DNA of 64,000 bases from Adiantum capillus-veneris (GCA_014529385.2 CM043942.1:50217774-50281773), one strand, 5' to 3'; shown: positions 12,546-24,350, counted from the stretch's first letter. The notes: generated by a model not told the origin, from the letters alone. Program-made: numbers and translations.

Positions 12546-12850
12546 TTGATTCATCTATTTTGAAGATACTTTAATTACCAGGCATACATATCTTATGGGC
12601 ACATGGTTAAAAGGTGCTCTTTGCTCTTTGGCACCATTTGTTCATGAAATATTTGCACTCTTCAATTCAAATCATCTCATTAGAAAATACTCTAAACCAT
12701 AAGCATACACAATTGTTTTGTGAAATAAAATCAGACCAATGTTTAAGATTTCAAAATCAACGTTCAAGATTACAAAGTCAAAGAAAAACACCAAACCAAA
12801 TACCAATGTTCTAAAGATCATGAAAGAATTGAAATTTTGGCTAGTTTAAC

Positions 12851-13790
12851 CTGTTTCCTGTAGAAGCTCTAGAATGGCATCAGCCTCAACATCTAATGGC
12901 TCATCGATTTCTTCATTCTCTGAGTCCTTGCCATTATCATTTTGTGGAGTAGAGACCAAACCTGCCCACCTTTTAAGCTCATCATCTTCATCTATTGTAG
13001 AATGGGAAAGAGCTTCTAGCTCAGTCATTTGCTCATTGGTACAAGCAACTGAGATCACCTTTCGTTGTTGTAGAAGTGCCTCTTTGGTCCCGTAACCAAG
13101 TGAAAATATGTCCACTACCTTATCATCCTCTTTGAGACAAATACACTTGATGGCGCACCGAAAAAAAAAAGCTTTGGCGGTAGTCATAGCATCAAACTCT
13201 TCATTGTCGTCAATGCCTAGAGTAGACATTGGTTGAAAGAGAGACTCCTTGAGACTAGAGTGATTGGCGAATTGCTCTTCTTGACTAAAGAAAGCCCAAA
13301 CTCCAAAAATTACTTCACGAAGAGCAGTGGGTTGGACGGTCTCTGATGCTTTTAAAGAGCCAAGAGGCAAAGCATACAACTCATACTATTTTTCTTTCTC
13401 AGAGATTGCCTTCTCAAGAGAAGCAGCATGTTGGTACTTGCCTAGACCAACAATAACAAATTCTAATGGTTGATGTGCTATCCTACAAACTCCATCAATA
13501 ACCTTTCCAAATTGAGTAGCACTCCAACCACTAGATATAGTGCCCTTGTGTGTTGTGTCTATGATACATACACCAACACGCACTGTAGAATTATTCTCAC
13601 CTTGGAGAAACTCAATGCCTTCTAGATTCTTCCCCATGCACTTTATGGTCCATGGCAAGCTGAATTGTAATCTAGATGAACCATTCTTTTGTGCAATGAT
13701 CCATTGCACATATCCCTTGGTAACTTCTGGAATTTCTGGGGTCTCCTTTGTTTTTTGAAGCCTAAGATGTAGCCATTGGGTGCAGCTGAT
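12851..13790 (-). CDS. DNA methyltransferase-like (beta class, N4/N6 type) exon
   Basis: The block is one frame interrupted once, at 13,386-13,388. Upstream of that point, VRVGVCIIDTTHKG followed by GW and a hydrophobic FVIVG strand has the layout of motif IV (DPPY) and the following strands of amino-methyltransferases, but reads DTTH instead of DPPY. Downstream, KCICLKEDDKVVDIFSLGYG and then TKEALLQQRKVISV resemble motif X plus the SAM-binding motif I (D-x-F-x-G-x-G-T, then R-x-I-x-V), here at residues 80-111 counted from 13,379. Motif IV before motif I is the beta-class order. With the catalytic motif altered, an active methylase is unlikely. The acidic tail (EEIDEPLDVEADAI) leads to a donor at 12,851/12,850. 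The fold assignment is mine by pattern; another Rossmann-type fold is possible. Confidence 0.45.
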
Positions 13791-13801
13791 AAGAGAGATT
13801 T

Positions 13802-14218
13802 TTAGATCTCGTCTGTAATGTTATAATGCAATCTACATTCCTCCCATGAAGTAATGGCTTCTACTGGATCAAGCTCTTCGAATAACTTGAACATCTCAGC
13901 CAAAAACACCTTCGTTTGTTTTATGTTTGTTGCACGTGCAAAGAGGTCGATCATGTCCGGTTGATGTGGTTGCTTCACCAAGAAAATCTTTTCTTCTTTA
14001 AGCTCCTGTTGTAATAGCTTAACATCGTTATCTTCTAAGCCTCGTAAGCATCTAAAAGTAGTTATACTTGGTTGGCGTCCACGTGCAAATGAGGCTTGAT
14101 GATTCTCTAGGATGTTTATACACTCCTCATAGATGTCTTCTGGATACATGACCATGAGGGCTTCTCTATTCGCAAATGAGCTATGGTTAAATGTGATGTT
14201 TGCCACAATCACAAAGGC
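13802..14218 (-). CDS. Middle exon, unknown domain
   Basis: The exon starts at 14,218 after a tttcttgtag acceptor, in phase 0 with the preceding donor. It encodes about 138 residues, mainly helical, beginning AFVIVANITFNHSSF, with EDIYEECINILENH and a run of leucine- and glutamate-rich helices (DVKLLQQELKEEKIF, AEMFKLFEELDPVEA). I do not recognise a family. Position between the ParB-like and methyltransferase-like parts suggests a connecting helical region. Towards 13,802 the frame closes, while the next block continues in another frame; either a one-base change or an unrecognised splice lies here. Confidence 0.55.
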   Translation of the reverse strand, partial: AFVIVANITFNHSSFANREALMVMYPEDIYEECINILENHQASFARGRQPSITTFRCLRGLEDNDVKLLQQELKEEKIFLVKQPHQPDMIDLFARATNIKQTKVFLAEMFKLFEELDPVEAITSWEECRLHYNITDEI

Positions 14219-14295
14219 CTACAAGAAACAAAAAGTAATAAGGTTTTATCTACAACTACAGATTAAGAAAATTAGAAACAAGAAATAGAACTTAC

Positions 14296-15585
14296 ATCCC
14301 AATCTTTTCGACTCTCATGACCATGGGGAACACCTGCCTTTGGTTTTTTTGGACAAGAATATGCTAGCCACTGTCCACGCCCATGCTTCAAGACCTCCAC
14401 ATAAGGTTGGGTTTTCATTGTTGTCTGTGTCTCTATGTTCTCCATTTTGGAGATTTGCACTGCAATCTCTTCAGGGGCATCTACAACAATCCTTGTAGTT
14501 CTGTATTTGTAGAACTCTCTCCTTGAAGCATACTTTGTGCTCTTGTTGCACACAAATGCTCTAGCTGCTATTATGGAGTGTTGACCAGAAAGAATCCAGT
14601 AGTGGTATGTTGCCAGCTTGTCTGCATGTACTTCATTATCCTTTAGAGGCTCCTTTTTTATGGGATCATATGGCATAAGGTCAGCTGCATTGGAGACTGG
14701 TCTAGAATGCTTTGCACATTGTCTCAAAAGGAACTTTACATACACACCTGACGATGGCCTACATTTGAAGTGATCAGGTGCAAGATTGCATTGGTCAACA
14801 GAGATGATTTGTGTAAACTGCACCCCAAACTTGAAGTAGTGCTCTATTCCAATGTACCCATCTAGCCCACTCTTGAAAGTCTTCTTAACATCCTTATCAA
14901 GATCTTTTTCTTCCGGCTGAACAATTGAGGCCAGCACCTTCACTGAGGCTCAATCTGCAATTACTGCTATTGAAGGAGTTATTAAAGGAGGTTCAGTTAA
15001 GCTAGCTTCATCCCTACGTGGAGCCTCTAGAGGTACAAGTGAAAGACTTTCTTGCTCCACATTTTCGGTGCTATTTCTGACTGAGGGCGTCTCACTCTCC
15101 TTTAAAGTCTTCTTCTGATTAACTTGACTTGTACCTTCATTTTTTCTCTTCTTACTATTCTGTGCCTTCAAGCTGGCTAAATACTGAATAACTTTCTTGA
15201 AGCCTTCAGTAAACATGTCCATGAGATTCTCGCTGGGAGTATCTTCTCTGATTTCTATCCACCCTGCCTTTATCATTGTCTCTACATCACTTCTATCTTT
15301 CAGCAACTCCCAAGCAAAGGCCATGGGCTCTAGCAAGTAACAATCACCATTTTGTACTTTCACACCAAGACATGGGGACATGTCAAGATCTGAGAAATCT
15401 TTATTTATCTCCTTGACAATTCCACAATCTTTGAAGGGAGATTGTTCTTTATCTCTAAAGAACAAGTGGACTCTCTCATCAGATTTACCACTTGGTAAGT
15501 GAAAATCTAGATACCATGGGCTTGGAGTGGAGCCTATTGCATCAACTGACTTTAGCATTCTTTTCTTTGAAGAGGATTGAGCCAT
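14296..15585 (-). CDS. N-terminal block plus ParB-like domain
   Basis: The first plausible ATG is at 15,585 (MAQSSSKKRM); an earlier in-frame ATG at 15,612 gives a less convincing leader. The first 150 residues have no known domain (HLPSGKSDERVHLFFRD; a lysine-rich tract after 140). After an in-frame TGA at 14,950-14,952 the same frame continues with IISVDQCNLAPDHFKCRP and, about 65 residues later, YWILSGQHSIIAARAF, then a basic region and AVQISKMENIET. That is the layout of ParB/sulfiredoxin-fold domains (entry strand with D, then the G-Q-H-x-x-x-A helix, then a closing E-N). ParB-like domains are common partners of beta-class methyltransferases in phages and bacteria. The block ends in a good donor, GAT|GTAAGT. 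The ParB call is by pattern and moderate. Confidence 0.45.
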
Positions 15586-15612
15586 ATCTCTGAAAACATA
15601 ACAATATAACAT

Positions 15613-15800
15613 TATTTGTATTTATGTTCGATTTGAGTATGATTGAGCCAAGTTTATGTAAACTTAACAGCATAACATTACTTTGTTATAAATGGATCTA
15701 GTGCTACATGGCAGGCCTAGGTGCCCAAGTAGAGTCTCTATATTGAATGCTACTGGTCAAATAGAAAACTACCTCACATTATCTAGCCATGATTGATCTC
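15613..15800. promoter_or_regulatory. Possible upstream region of the minus-strand gene
   Basis: About 190 bp separate the first exon from the satellite. I see no clear TATA box or other motif, so either the promoter is weak, further exons lie beyond the array, or the gene copy is truncated here. Confidence 0.2.
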
Positions 15801-18800
15801 TGAACATTATACATTGCCACCCTATAGCCCTTAGGCCACAAGGTCTCCAGATGGGACATATGACACCTTGTGATCCTAGGGCCATAGGATCTCCAAAAGG
15901 AGCTTATGGAACCCTATGGACCTTGAGATTGTACATTGGCACCCTATGGCCCTTGGGCCACAGGGTCTTCAAAAGGAACATAGGGCACCCTGTGACCCTA
16001 AGTCTATAGGGTCTCACATCATACTTGAGGGCATCCTAGGGCCCAAGGGTGGCCATAACAAACATAGGGAACCCCATGGTGCACATTAACGGGAAACATG
16101 GCAGCCCTTACGGCCCTAGGTCCATAGGATCTCCAAATGGAACATAGGGAACTCTATGGCCCTATAGATCTCTAGATGGGACATAGGGCACCCCGTGATC
16201 CTATGGCACTAGGGCCATAGGATCTTTAGAAGGAACATAAAGAAACCTATGGCCCTTGATATTGTTTATTCCTAACCTATGGTCTTGGGCCACAAGGTCT
16301 CAAGATGGGACATATAGCATCCTTTGATCTTATGGCTCTAGGTTCCTTATGTTCCTTTTGGAGATTGTATGGATCTAGTGCCATAGGATCTCGAAAAGGA
16401 ACATAAGGAACAATATGTCCCTTGAGATTGTACCTTCCCACCCTATGGCCCTTGGGCCACAAGGTCTCCAGATGGGACATAAGGCACACTTTGATCCTAT
16501 GGCCCTACGCTCCTTATGTTCCTTTTGGAGATCCTATGGCCCTAGTTCCATAGGATTCCCATAAGGAACATAGGGAACCCTATGGCCTTTGAGATTGTAC
16601 ATTGCCACCCTATGGCCCTTAGCCCATAAGATCTCTAGATGGGACATAGGGCACCCTATGATCCTATGGCAGTAGAGCCATTGGATTTCCAAAAGGAACG
16701 TAGGGAAACATATGGCCCTTGAGATTATACATTCCCACCCTACGCCGCTTGGTCCACAAGGTCTCTAGATGGGAAATAGGGAATTCTTTGATCCTATGGC
16801 CCTAGTTTCCTATGTTCCTTTTGGAGATCCTATGGCACTAGGGCCATAGGATCCCATAAGGAACATAGAGAACCCTATGGCCTTTGAGATTGTACAAGGC
16901 CACCCTATGGCCCTTGGGCCATAAGCTCTCTATATTGGACACAAGGCACCTTGTGATCCTATGGCCCTAGGGCCATAAGATCTCGAAAAGGAACATAGGG
17001 AACAATATAGCCCTTGAGATTGTACATTTCCCCCCTATGGCCCTTAGCCCATAAGATCTCTAGATGGGACATAGGGCACCCTGTGATCCTATGGCAGTAG
17101 AGCCATTGGATTTCCAAAAGGAACATAGGGAAACATATGGCCCTTGAGATTGTACATTCCCACCCTATGGCCCTTGGGCCACAAGATCTCTAGATGGAAA
17201 ATAGGGCATTCTTTGATCCTATGACCCTAGGTTCCTTATGTTCCTTTTGGAGATCCTATGGCCCTAAGGCCAGAGGATCCCCACAAGGAACATAGAGAAT
17301 CCTATGGCCTTTGAAATTGTACGATGTCACCCTATGGCCCTTGGGCCATAAGCTCTCTATATTGGACACAAGGCACCCTATGATCCTATGGCCCTAGGGC
17401 CATAAGATCTCGAAAAGGAACATAGGGAAAAATATAGCCCTTGAGATTGTACATTTCCCCCCTATGGCCCTTGGGCCACAAGGTCTCTAGATGGGACATA
17501 AGGCACCCTTTGATCCTCTGGCCATAGGTTCCTTATGTTTGTTTTGGAGATCCTATGGCCCTAGGGCCATTGGATCTCCAAAAGGAACATAGGGAACCAT
17601 ATGGCCCTTGAGATTGTACATTTCCACCCTATGGCCATTGGGCCACTAGGTCTCTAGATGGGACATAGGAAATTCTTTGATCCTATGGCCCTAGGTTCAT
17701 TACGTTCCTTTTGGAGATCCTACGTCCCTAGTGCCATAGGATCCCCATAAGGAACATAGATAACCCTATGGCCTTTGAGATTGTACAGTGCCACCCTATG
17801 GCCCTTAGGACATAAGCTCTCTAGATGGGACACAAGGCAGCATGTGATCCTATGGCCCTAGGGCCAAAAGATCTCGAAAAGGAACATAGGGAACAATATG
17901 GCGCTTGAGATTGTACATTTCCCCCCCTATCGCCCTTGGGCCACAAGGTCTCTAGATGGGACATAAGGCACCCTTTGATCCTATGGCCATAGGTTCCTTA
18001 TGTTTGTTTTGGAGATCCTATGGCCCTAGGGCGATTGGATCTCCAAAAGGAACATAAGGAACCATATGGCCCTTGAGAATGTACATTCCCACCCTATGGC
18101 CCTTCGGCCACAAGGTCTATAGATGGAACATAGGGCATTCTTTGATCCTATGGCCCTAGGTTCCTTATGTTTCTTTTGGAGATCCTATGGACCTAGTGCC
18201 ATAGGATCCCCATAAGGAACAATGACACCCTATGGCCCTTGGGCGATAAGCTCTGTAGATTGGACAGAAGGCACCCTGTGATCCTATGGCACTAGGGCCA
18301 TAAGATCGCCAAAAGGAACATAGGGAACAATATGGCCCTTGAGATTTTACCTTTCCCCCCTATGTGGGACATGAGGCACCCTTTGATCCTATGGCCATAG
18401 GTTCCTTATGTTCCTTTTGAAGATCCTATGGCCCTAAGGCCATAGGATCCCCATAAGGAAGATAGAGAACCATATGGCCCTTGAGATTGTACATTCCCAC
18501 CTATGGTCCTTGGGCCACAAGGTCTCTAGATGGGACATAGGGTATTCTTTGATCCTATGGACCTAGGGCGATTGGATCTCCAAAAGGAACATGGAAAACC
18601 ATATGGCCCTTGAGATTGTATATTCCCACCCTATGGAGCTTGGGCCACAAGGTCTCTAGATGGGACATAAGGCATTCTTTGATCCTATGGCCATAAGTTC
18701 CTTATGTTCCTTCTGGGGATCCTATGGCCCTAGGGCGATTGGATCTTCAAAAGGAACATAGGGAACCATACGGCCCTTGAGATTGTACATTCCCACCCTA

Positions 18801-21800
18801 TGGCCCTTGGGCCACAAGGTCTGTAGATGGGACATAGGGCATTCTTTGATCCTATGGCCCTAGGTTCATTATGTTCCTTTTCAAGATCCTATGATCCTAA
18901 GACCATAGGATCCCCACAAGGAACATAGAGAACCCTGTGGCCTATGAGATTGTACAGTGCCACCCTATGGCCCTTGGGCCATAAGCTCTCTAGATGGGAC
19001 ACAATGCACCCTGTGATCCTATGGACCTAGGGCGATTGGATCTCCAAAAGGAACATAGGAAACCATATGGCCCTTGCGATTGTATATTCCCACCCTATAG
19101 AACTTGGGCCACATGGTCTCTAGATGGGACATAGGGCATTCTTTGATCCTATGGCCATAGGTTCCTTATGTTTCTTCTAGGGATCCTATGGCCCTAGGGC
19201 GATTGGATCTCCAGAAGGAACATAGGGAACCATACGGCCCTTGAGATTGTACATTCCCACCCTATGGCCCTTGGGCCACAAGGTTTGTAGATGGGACATA
19301 GGGCATTCTTTGATCCTATGGCCCTAGATTCGTTATGTTCCTTTTCAAGATCCTATGGCCCTAGGGCCATAGGATCTCCACAAGGAACATAGAGAACCCT
19401 ATGCCCTATGAGATTGTACAGTGCCACCCTTATGCCCCTGGGCCATAAGCTCTCTAGATAGGACACAAGGGCCCTAGGGGCAAAAGATCTTGAAAAGGAA
19501 CATAGGGAACAATATGGCCCTTGAGATTGTACATTTCCCCCCTATGGCCCTTGGGCCACAAGGTCTCTAGATGGGACATAAGGCACCCTTTGATCCTATG
19601 GCCATAGGTTCCTTATGTTTGTTTTGGAGATCCTATGGCCCTAGGACCATTGGATCTCCAAAAGGAACATAGGGAACCATATGGCCCTTGAGATTGTACA
19701 TTTCCACCCTGTGGCCCTTGGGCCACAAGGCCTGTACATAGGACATAGGGCATTCTTTGATCCTATGGACCTAGGTTGCTTATGTTCCTTTTGGAGATCC
19801 TATGTCCTTAGGGCCATACGATCCCCATAAGGAACATAGAGAACCATATGGCCCTTGAAATTGTACAGTGTCACCCTATGGCCCTTGGGCCATAATCTCT
19901 CTAGATGGGACACAAGGCACCCTGTGATCCTATGGCCCTAGGGCCATAAGATCTCAAAAAGGAACATAGGGAACAATATGGCCCTTGAGATTTTACCTTT
20001 CCCCCCTATGGCCCTTGGGGCACAAGATCTCGAGATGGGACATAAGGCACCCTTAGATCCTCTGGCCATAGGTTCCTTATGTTTGTTTTGGAGATCCTAT
20101 GGCACTAGGGCCATTGGATCTCCAAAAGGAACATAGGGAACCATATGGCCCTTGAGATTGTACATTCCCACCCTATGGCCCTTGGGCCACAAGGTCTCTA
20201 GATGGGACATAGGTCATTCTTTGATCCTATGGCCCTAGGTTCCTTATGTTCCTTTTGGATCTCCTATTGCCCTGGTTCCATAGGATCCCCATAAGGAACA
20301 TAGAAAACCCTATGTCCTTTGAGATTGTGCAGTGCCACCCTATGGCCCTTGGGCCATAAGCTCTCTACATGGGACACAAGGCACCCTGTGATCCTATGGC
20401 GTTAGGGCCATAAGATCTCGAAAAGGAACATAGGGAACAATATAGCCCTTGAGATTGTACCCTTCCCCCCTATGGCCCTTGGGCCACAAGGTCTCTAGAT
20501 GGGACATAAGGCACCCTTTGATCCTCTGACCATAGGTTCCTTATGTTTGTTTTGGAGATCCTATGGCCCTAGCGCCATTGGATCTCCAAAACGAACATAG
20601 GGAACCATATGTCCCTTGAGATTGTACATTTCCACCCTATGGCCCTTGGGCCACAAGGTTTGTACATGGGACATAGGGCATTCTTTGATCCTATGGACCT
20701 AGGTTCCTTATGTTCCTTTTGGAGATCCTATGGCCCTAGGGCCATTGGATCTCCAAAAGGAACATAGGGAACCATATGTCCCTTGAGATTGTACATTTTC
20801 ACCCTATGTCCATTGGGCCACAAGGTTTGTACATGGGACATAGAGCATTCTTTGATCCTATGGACCTAGGTTCCTTATGTTCCTTTTGGAGATCCTAGGG
20901 CCACAGGATCCCCATAAGGAACATAGAGAACCATATGGCCCTTAACATTGTATAGTGTCACCCTATGGCCCTTGGGCCATAAGCTCTCTAGATGAAACAC
21001 AAGGAACCCTCTGATCCTATGGCCCTAGGGCCATAAGATCTGGAAAAGCAACATAGGAAAAAATCTGGCCCTTGAGATTTTACCTTTCTCCCCTATGGCC
21101 CTTGGGCCACAAGGTCTCTAGATGGGACATAAGGCACCCTTTGATCCTATGGCCATAGGTTCCTTATGTTTGTTTCAGAGATCCGATGGCCCTAGGGCCA
21201 TTGGATCTCCAAAAGGAACATAGGGAACCATATGGCCCTTGAGATTGTACATTCCCACCCTATGACCCTTGGGCCACAAGGTCTCTAGATGCAACATAGG
21301 GCATTCTTTGATCTTTTAGCCATAGATTTCTTATGTTCCTTTTGAAGATCCTATGGCCCTAGTTCCATAGGATCCCCATAAGGAACATAGAGAACCCTAT
21401 GTCCTTTGAAATTGTACAGTGCCATCCTATGGCCCTTGGGCCATAATCTCTCTAGATGGGACACAAGGCACCCTGTGATCCTATGGCCCTAGGGCCATAA
21501 GATCTCAAAAACGAACATAGGGAAGAATATGACCCTTGAGCTTGTACCTTTCCCCCCTATGTCCCTTGGGCCACAAGGTGTCTAGCTGCGACATAATGCA
21601 GCCCTTGAAATTGTACCTTTCCCCCCTATGGCCCTTGGGCAACAAGGTCTCTAGATGGGACGTAAGGCACCCTTTGATCCTCTGGCCATAGGTTCCTTAT
21701 GTTTGTTTTGGAGATCCTATGGGCCTAGGGCCATTGGATCTCCAAAAGGAACATAGAGAACCATATGTCCCTTGAGATTGTACATTCCCATCCTATGGCC

Positions 21801-24350
21801 CTTGGGCCACAAGGTCTATAAATGTGACATAGGGCATTCTTTGATCCTATGGACCTAGGTTCCTTATGTTCCTTTTGGAGATCCTATCACCCTAGGGCTA
21901 TAGGATCCCCATAAGAAACATAGAGGACCATATGGCAGATGAGATTGTACAGTGTCACCCTATGGCACTTGGGCCATAAGCTCTCTAGATGGGACACAAG
22001 GCACCCTGTGATCCTATGGCCCTAGGGCCATAAGATCTCAAAAAGGAACATAGGGAACAATATGGCCCTTGAGATTTTACCTTTCCCCCCTATGGCCCTT
22101 GGGGCACAAGATCTCGAGATGGGACATAAGGCACCCTTAGATCCTCTGGCCATAGGTTCCTTATGTTTGTTTTGGAGATCCTATGGCCCTAGGGCCATTG
22201 GATCTCCAAAAGGAACATAGGGAACCATATGGCCCTTAGATTGTACATTCCCACCCTATGGCCCTTGGGCCACAAGGTCTCTAGATGGGACATAGGGCAT
22301 TCTTTGATCCTAGAGCCCTAGGTTCCTTATGTTTGTTTTGGTGATCCTATGGCCCTAGGGCCATTGGATCTCCAAAAGGAACATAGGGAACCATATGGCC
22401 CTTGAGATTGTACATTCCCACCCTATGGCCCTTGGGCCACAAGGTCTGTAGATGGGACATAAGGCATTCTTTGATCCTATAGCCCTAGGTTCCTTATGTT
22501 CCTTTTGGAGATCCTATGGCCTTAGTGCCATACGATCCCCATAAGGAACATAGAGAATTCTATGGCCTTTGAGATTGTACAGTGCCACGCTATGGCCCTT
22601 GGGCCATAAGCTCTCTAGATGGGACACAAGGCACCCTGTGATCCTATGGCCTAGGGCCATATGTTCCTTTTGGAGATCGTATGAGCCTAGGGCCATAGGA
22701 TCTTCAAAAGAAACATATGGAACCCTATGGCCCTTAAGATTGTACATTCCTACCCTATGGCCCTTGGGCCACAAGGTCTGTAGATGGGACATATGGCACC
22801 CTTTGATCCTATGGCCCTAGGTTCCTTATGTTTCTTTTGGAGATCCTATGGCCCCAGTGCCATAGGATCTCCAAAAGGAACAGAGGGAATCCTATGGCCC
22901 TTGAGATTGTACATTCCCACCCTATGGCTCTTAGGCCACAAGGTCTCCATATGGGACATGGAGCACCCTTTGATCCTATGGCTCTAGGTTCCTTATGTTC
23001 CTTTTGGAGATGTTATGGCCCTAGGGCCATAGTATCGCTAAAAGGAACATACAAAACCCTATGGACCTTGGAATTGTACATTCCTACCCTATGGCCCTTG
23101 GGCCACAAGATCTGTAGATGGGACACCCTAAACCCTGTGATCCTAAGGCAGTAGGGCCATATGTTCCTTTTCGAGATCTCATGGCCCTAGGGCCATAGGA
23201 TCTTCAGAAGGAACATAGAGAACCCTATGGCCCTTCAACCACAAGTTCTGAAGATGGGACATATAGCACCCTTTGATCCTATGGCCCTAGGTTCCTTATG
23301 TTCCTTTTGGAGATCCTATGGATCTAATTCCATAGGGTCTCCAAAAGGAACATAGGGAACCCTATGGCCCTTGAGATTGTACATTCCTACCCTATCACCC
23401 TTGGGCCACAAGGTCTCTAGATGGAACATAGGGCACCCTTTGACCCTATGGCACTTAGGCCACAAAGGTCTCCAGATGGGAGATAGTACACCTTGTGATC
23501 CTATGGCCCTAGGGCCATAGAATCTCCAAATGGAACTTATGGAATCCTATATCATATGGCCCTAGGGCCATATGTTCCTTTTGGGGATCATATGGCCCTA
23601 GTACCATAGAATCTCTAAATGGACCATAGGGAAGCCTATGGATCTTGAGATTGTACATCGCCACCCTATGGACCTTGGGCCACAAGGTTTTCAAAAGGAA
23701 CATAGGGAACCCTGTGACCCTAAGTCCATAGGGTCTCACATCATACTGGAGGGCATCCTAGGGCCCAAGGGTGGCCATAACGAGCATAGGTAACCCCATG
23801 GTGCACATTAACAGGAAACATGGCAGCCCCATGCCCCTAGGGCCCTAGGGCCATAAGATCTCCAAAAGGAACATAGGGAACACTATGGCCCTTGAGATTG
23901 AAAATTGCCACCCTATGACCCTCGGGCCACAAGATCTCCAGATGGGACATAGGGCAACTTGTGGTCCTATGGCCCTAGGAAACCATATTGTTCCTTTTAG
24001 AGATCTTGTGGCCCTATTGTTCCTTTTGGACATAGAGCACCATGTGATCCTATGGCCCTAGGGCCACAGGCTCTTCAATAGGAACATAGGGAACCCTATG
24101 ACCCTTGAGATTGTACATTGGCACCCTATTGCCAGATAGAACATTGGTCACCCTATAGTACGATGTGAGACCACCCTATGGCCTTATGGTCATAGGGTGA
24201 CTGAGGGCCATAAGTTACTCTTTAGTATGAGGTGAAACCCTATGGCCTTATGGACATAGGGTGCCCTAGGGCCATAGGTTACCCTCTAGTATGAGATGAG
24301 ATCCTATGGCCTCTAGTATGAAGTGACACCCTATGGCCTTATGGCCATAG
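15800..24350. repeat. Palindromic satellite, about 155-bp monomer, 464-bp higher-order unit
   Basis: Monomers run gagattgtacattcccacc, ctatggcccttgggcca, a cacaaggtctctagatggga tract, then ggttccttatgttccttttg, the palindrome cctatggccctagggccatagg and a ccaaaaggaacataggg tract. Three monomer types alternate, marked acattcccac, acagtgccac and acatttcccc. The third type (some copies read accttt) occurs at 17,024, 17,451, 17,915, 18,349, 19,531, 19,995, 20,459, 21,082, 21,545, 21,615 and 22,079. The commonest spacing is 464 bp (463-464 in five of ten intervals), with 427- and 434-bp variants. ttccttatgttccttttgga and tccaaaaggaacataaggaa are themselves complementary, so each monomer can fold end to end. 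Frames inside it are shadows, not genes. Confidence 0.95.

Larger units (their letters stand above)
9640..12845. repeat. Intron 2: palindromic repeats and duplicated segments
   Basis: This is a 3.2-kb gene-free stretch between linker exon copy 2 and the methyltransferase-like exon. It is dominated by caccctatggccctaggaccatagggtgc-type palindromes and by phrases such as ttgtggtgtatgaccc and cttatgtactac. The short plus-strand frames here are repeat shadows. Confidence 0.7.
4024..15585 (-). other. Probable split gene: ParB-like, methyltransferase-like, FCP1/NIF-like
   Basis: This is a gene-level hypothesis joining the coding blocks listed separately. All lie on the minus strand, and no gene on the other strand intervenes. 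Two junctions look like true splice sites. The donor GAT|GTAAGT at 14,296/14,295 pairs in phase 0 with an acceptor at 14,219/14,218 (77-bp intron). The donor ACAG|GT at 12,851/12,850 leaves one base and pairs in phase with the acceptor TTTCAG|GT at 9,605/9,604 (3.2-kb intron). The large introns are packed with palindromic repeats. Interruptions seen are two in-frame stops (TGA at 14,950-14,952 and TAG at 13,386-13,388), one frame change near 13,800, and a one-base offset between linker copy 1 and the last exon. The copy is either decayed or my exon edges are wrong. The order of domains is seen; that they form one protein is inferred. Confidence 0.5.

Noticed and set aside
13386-14952. Stops TGA and TAG could be removed by U-to-C RNA editing (CGA, CAG), as in fern organelles.
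   Set aside because: The region is nuclear by its introns and repeats; this editing is known from organelle transcripts. Pseudogenisation or a wrong splice model is simpler.
22514-23154. Several 60-110 codon frames on both strands in the satellite.
   Set aside because: They follow the repeat period and use the palindrome on both strands; no domain or codon bias.
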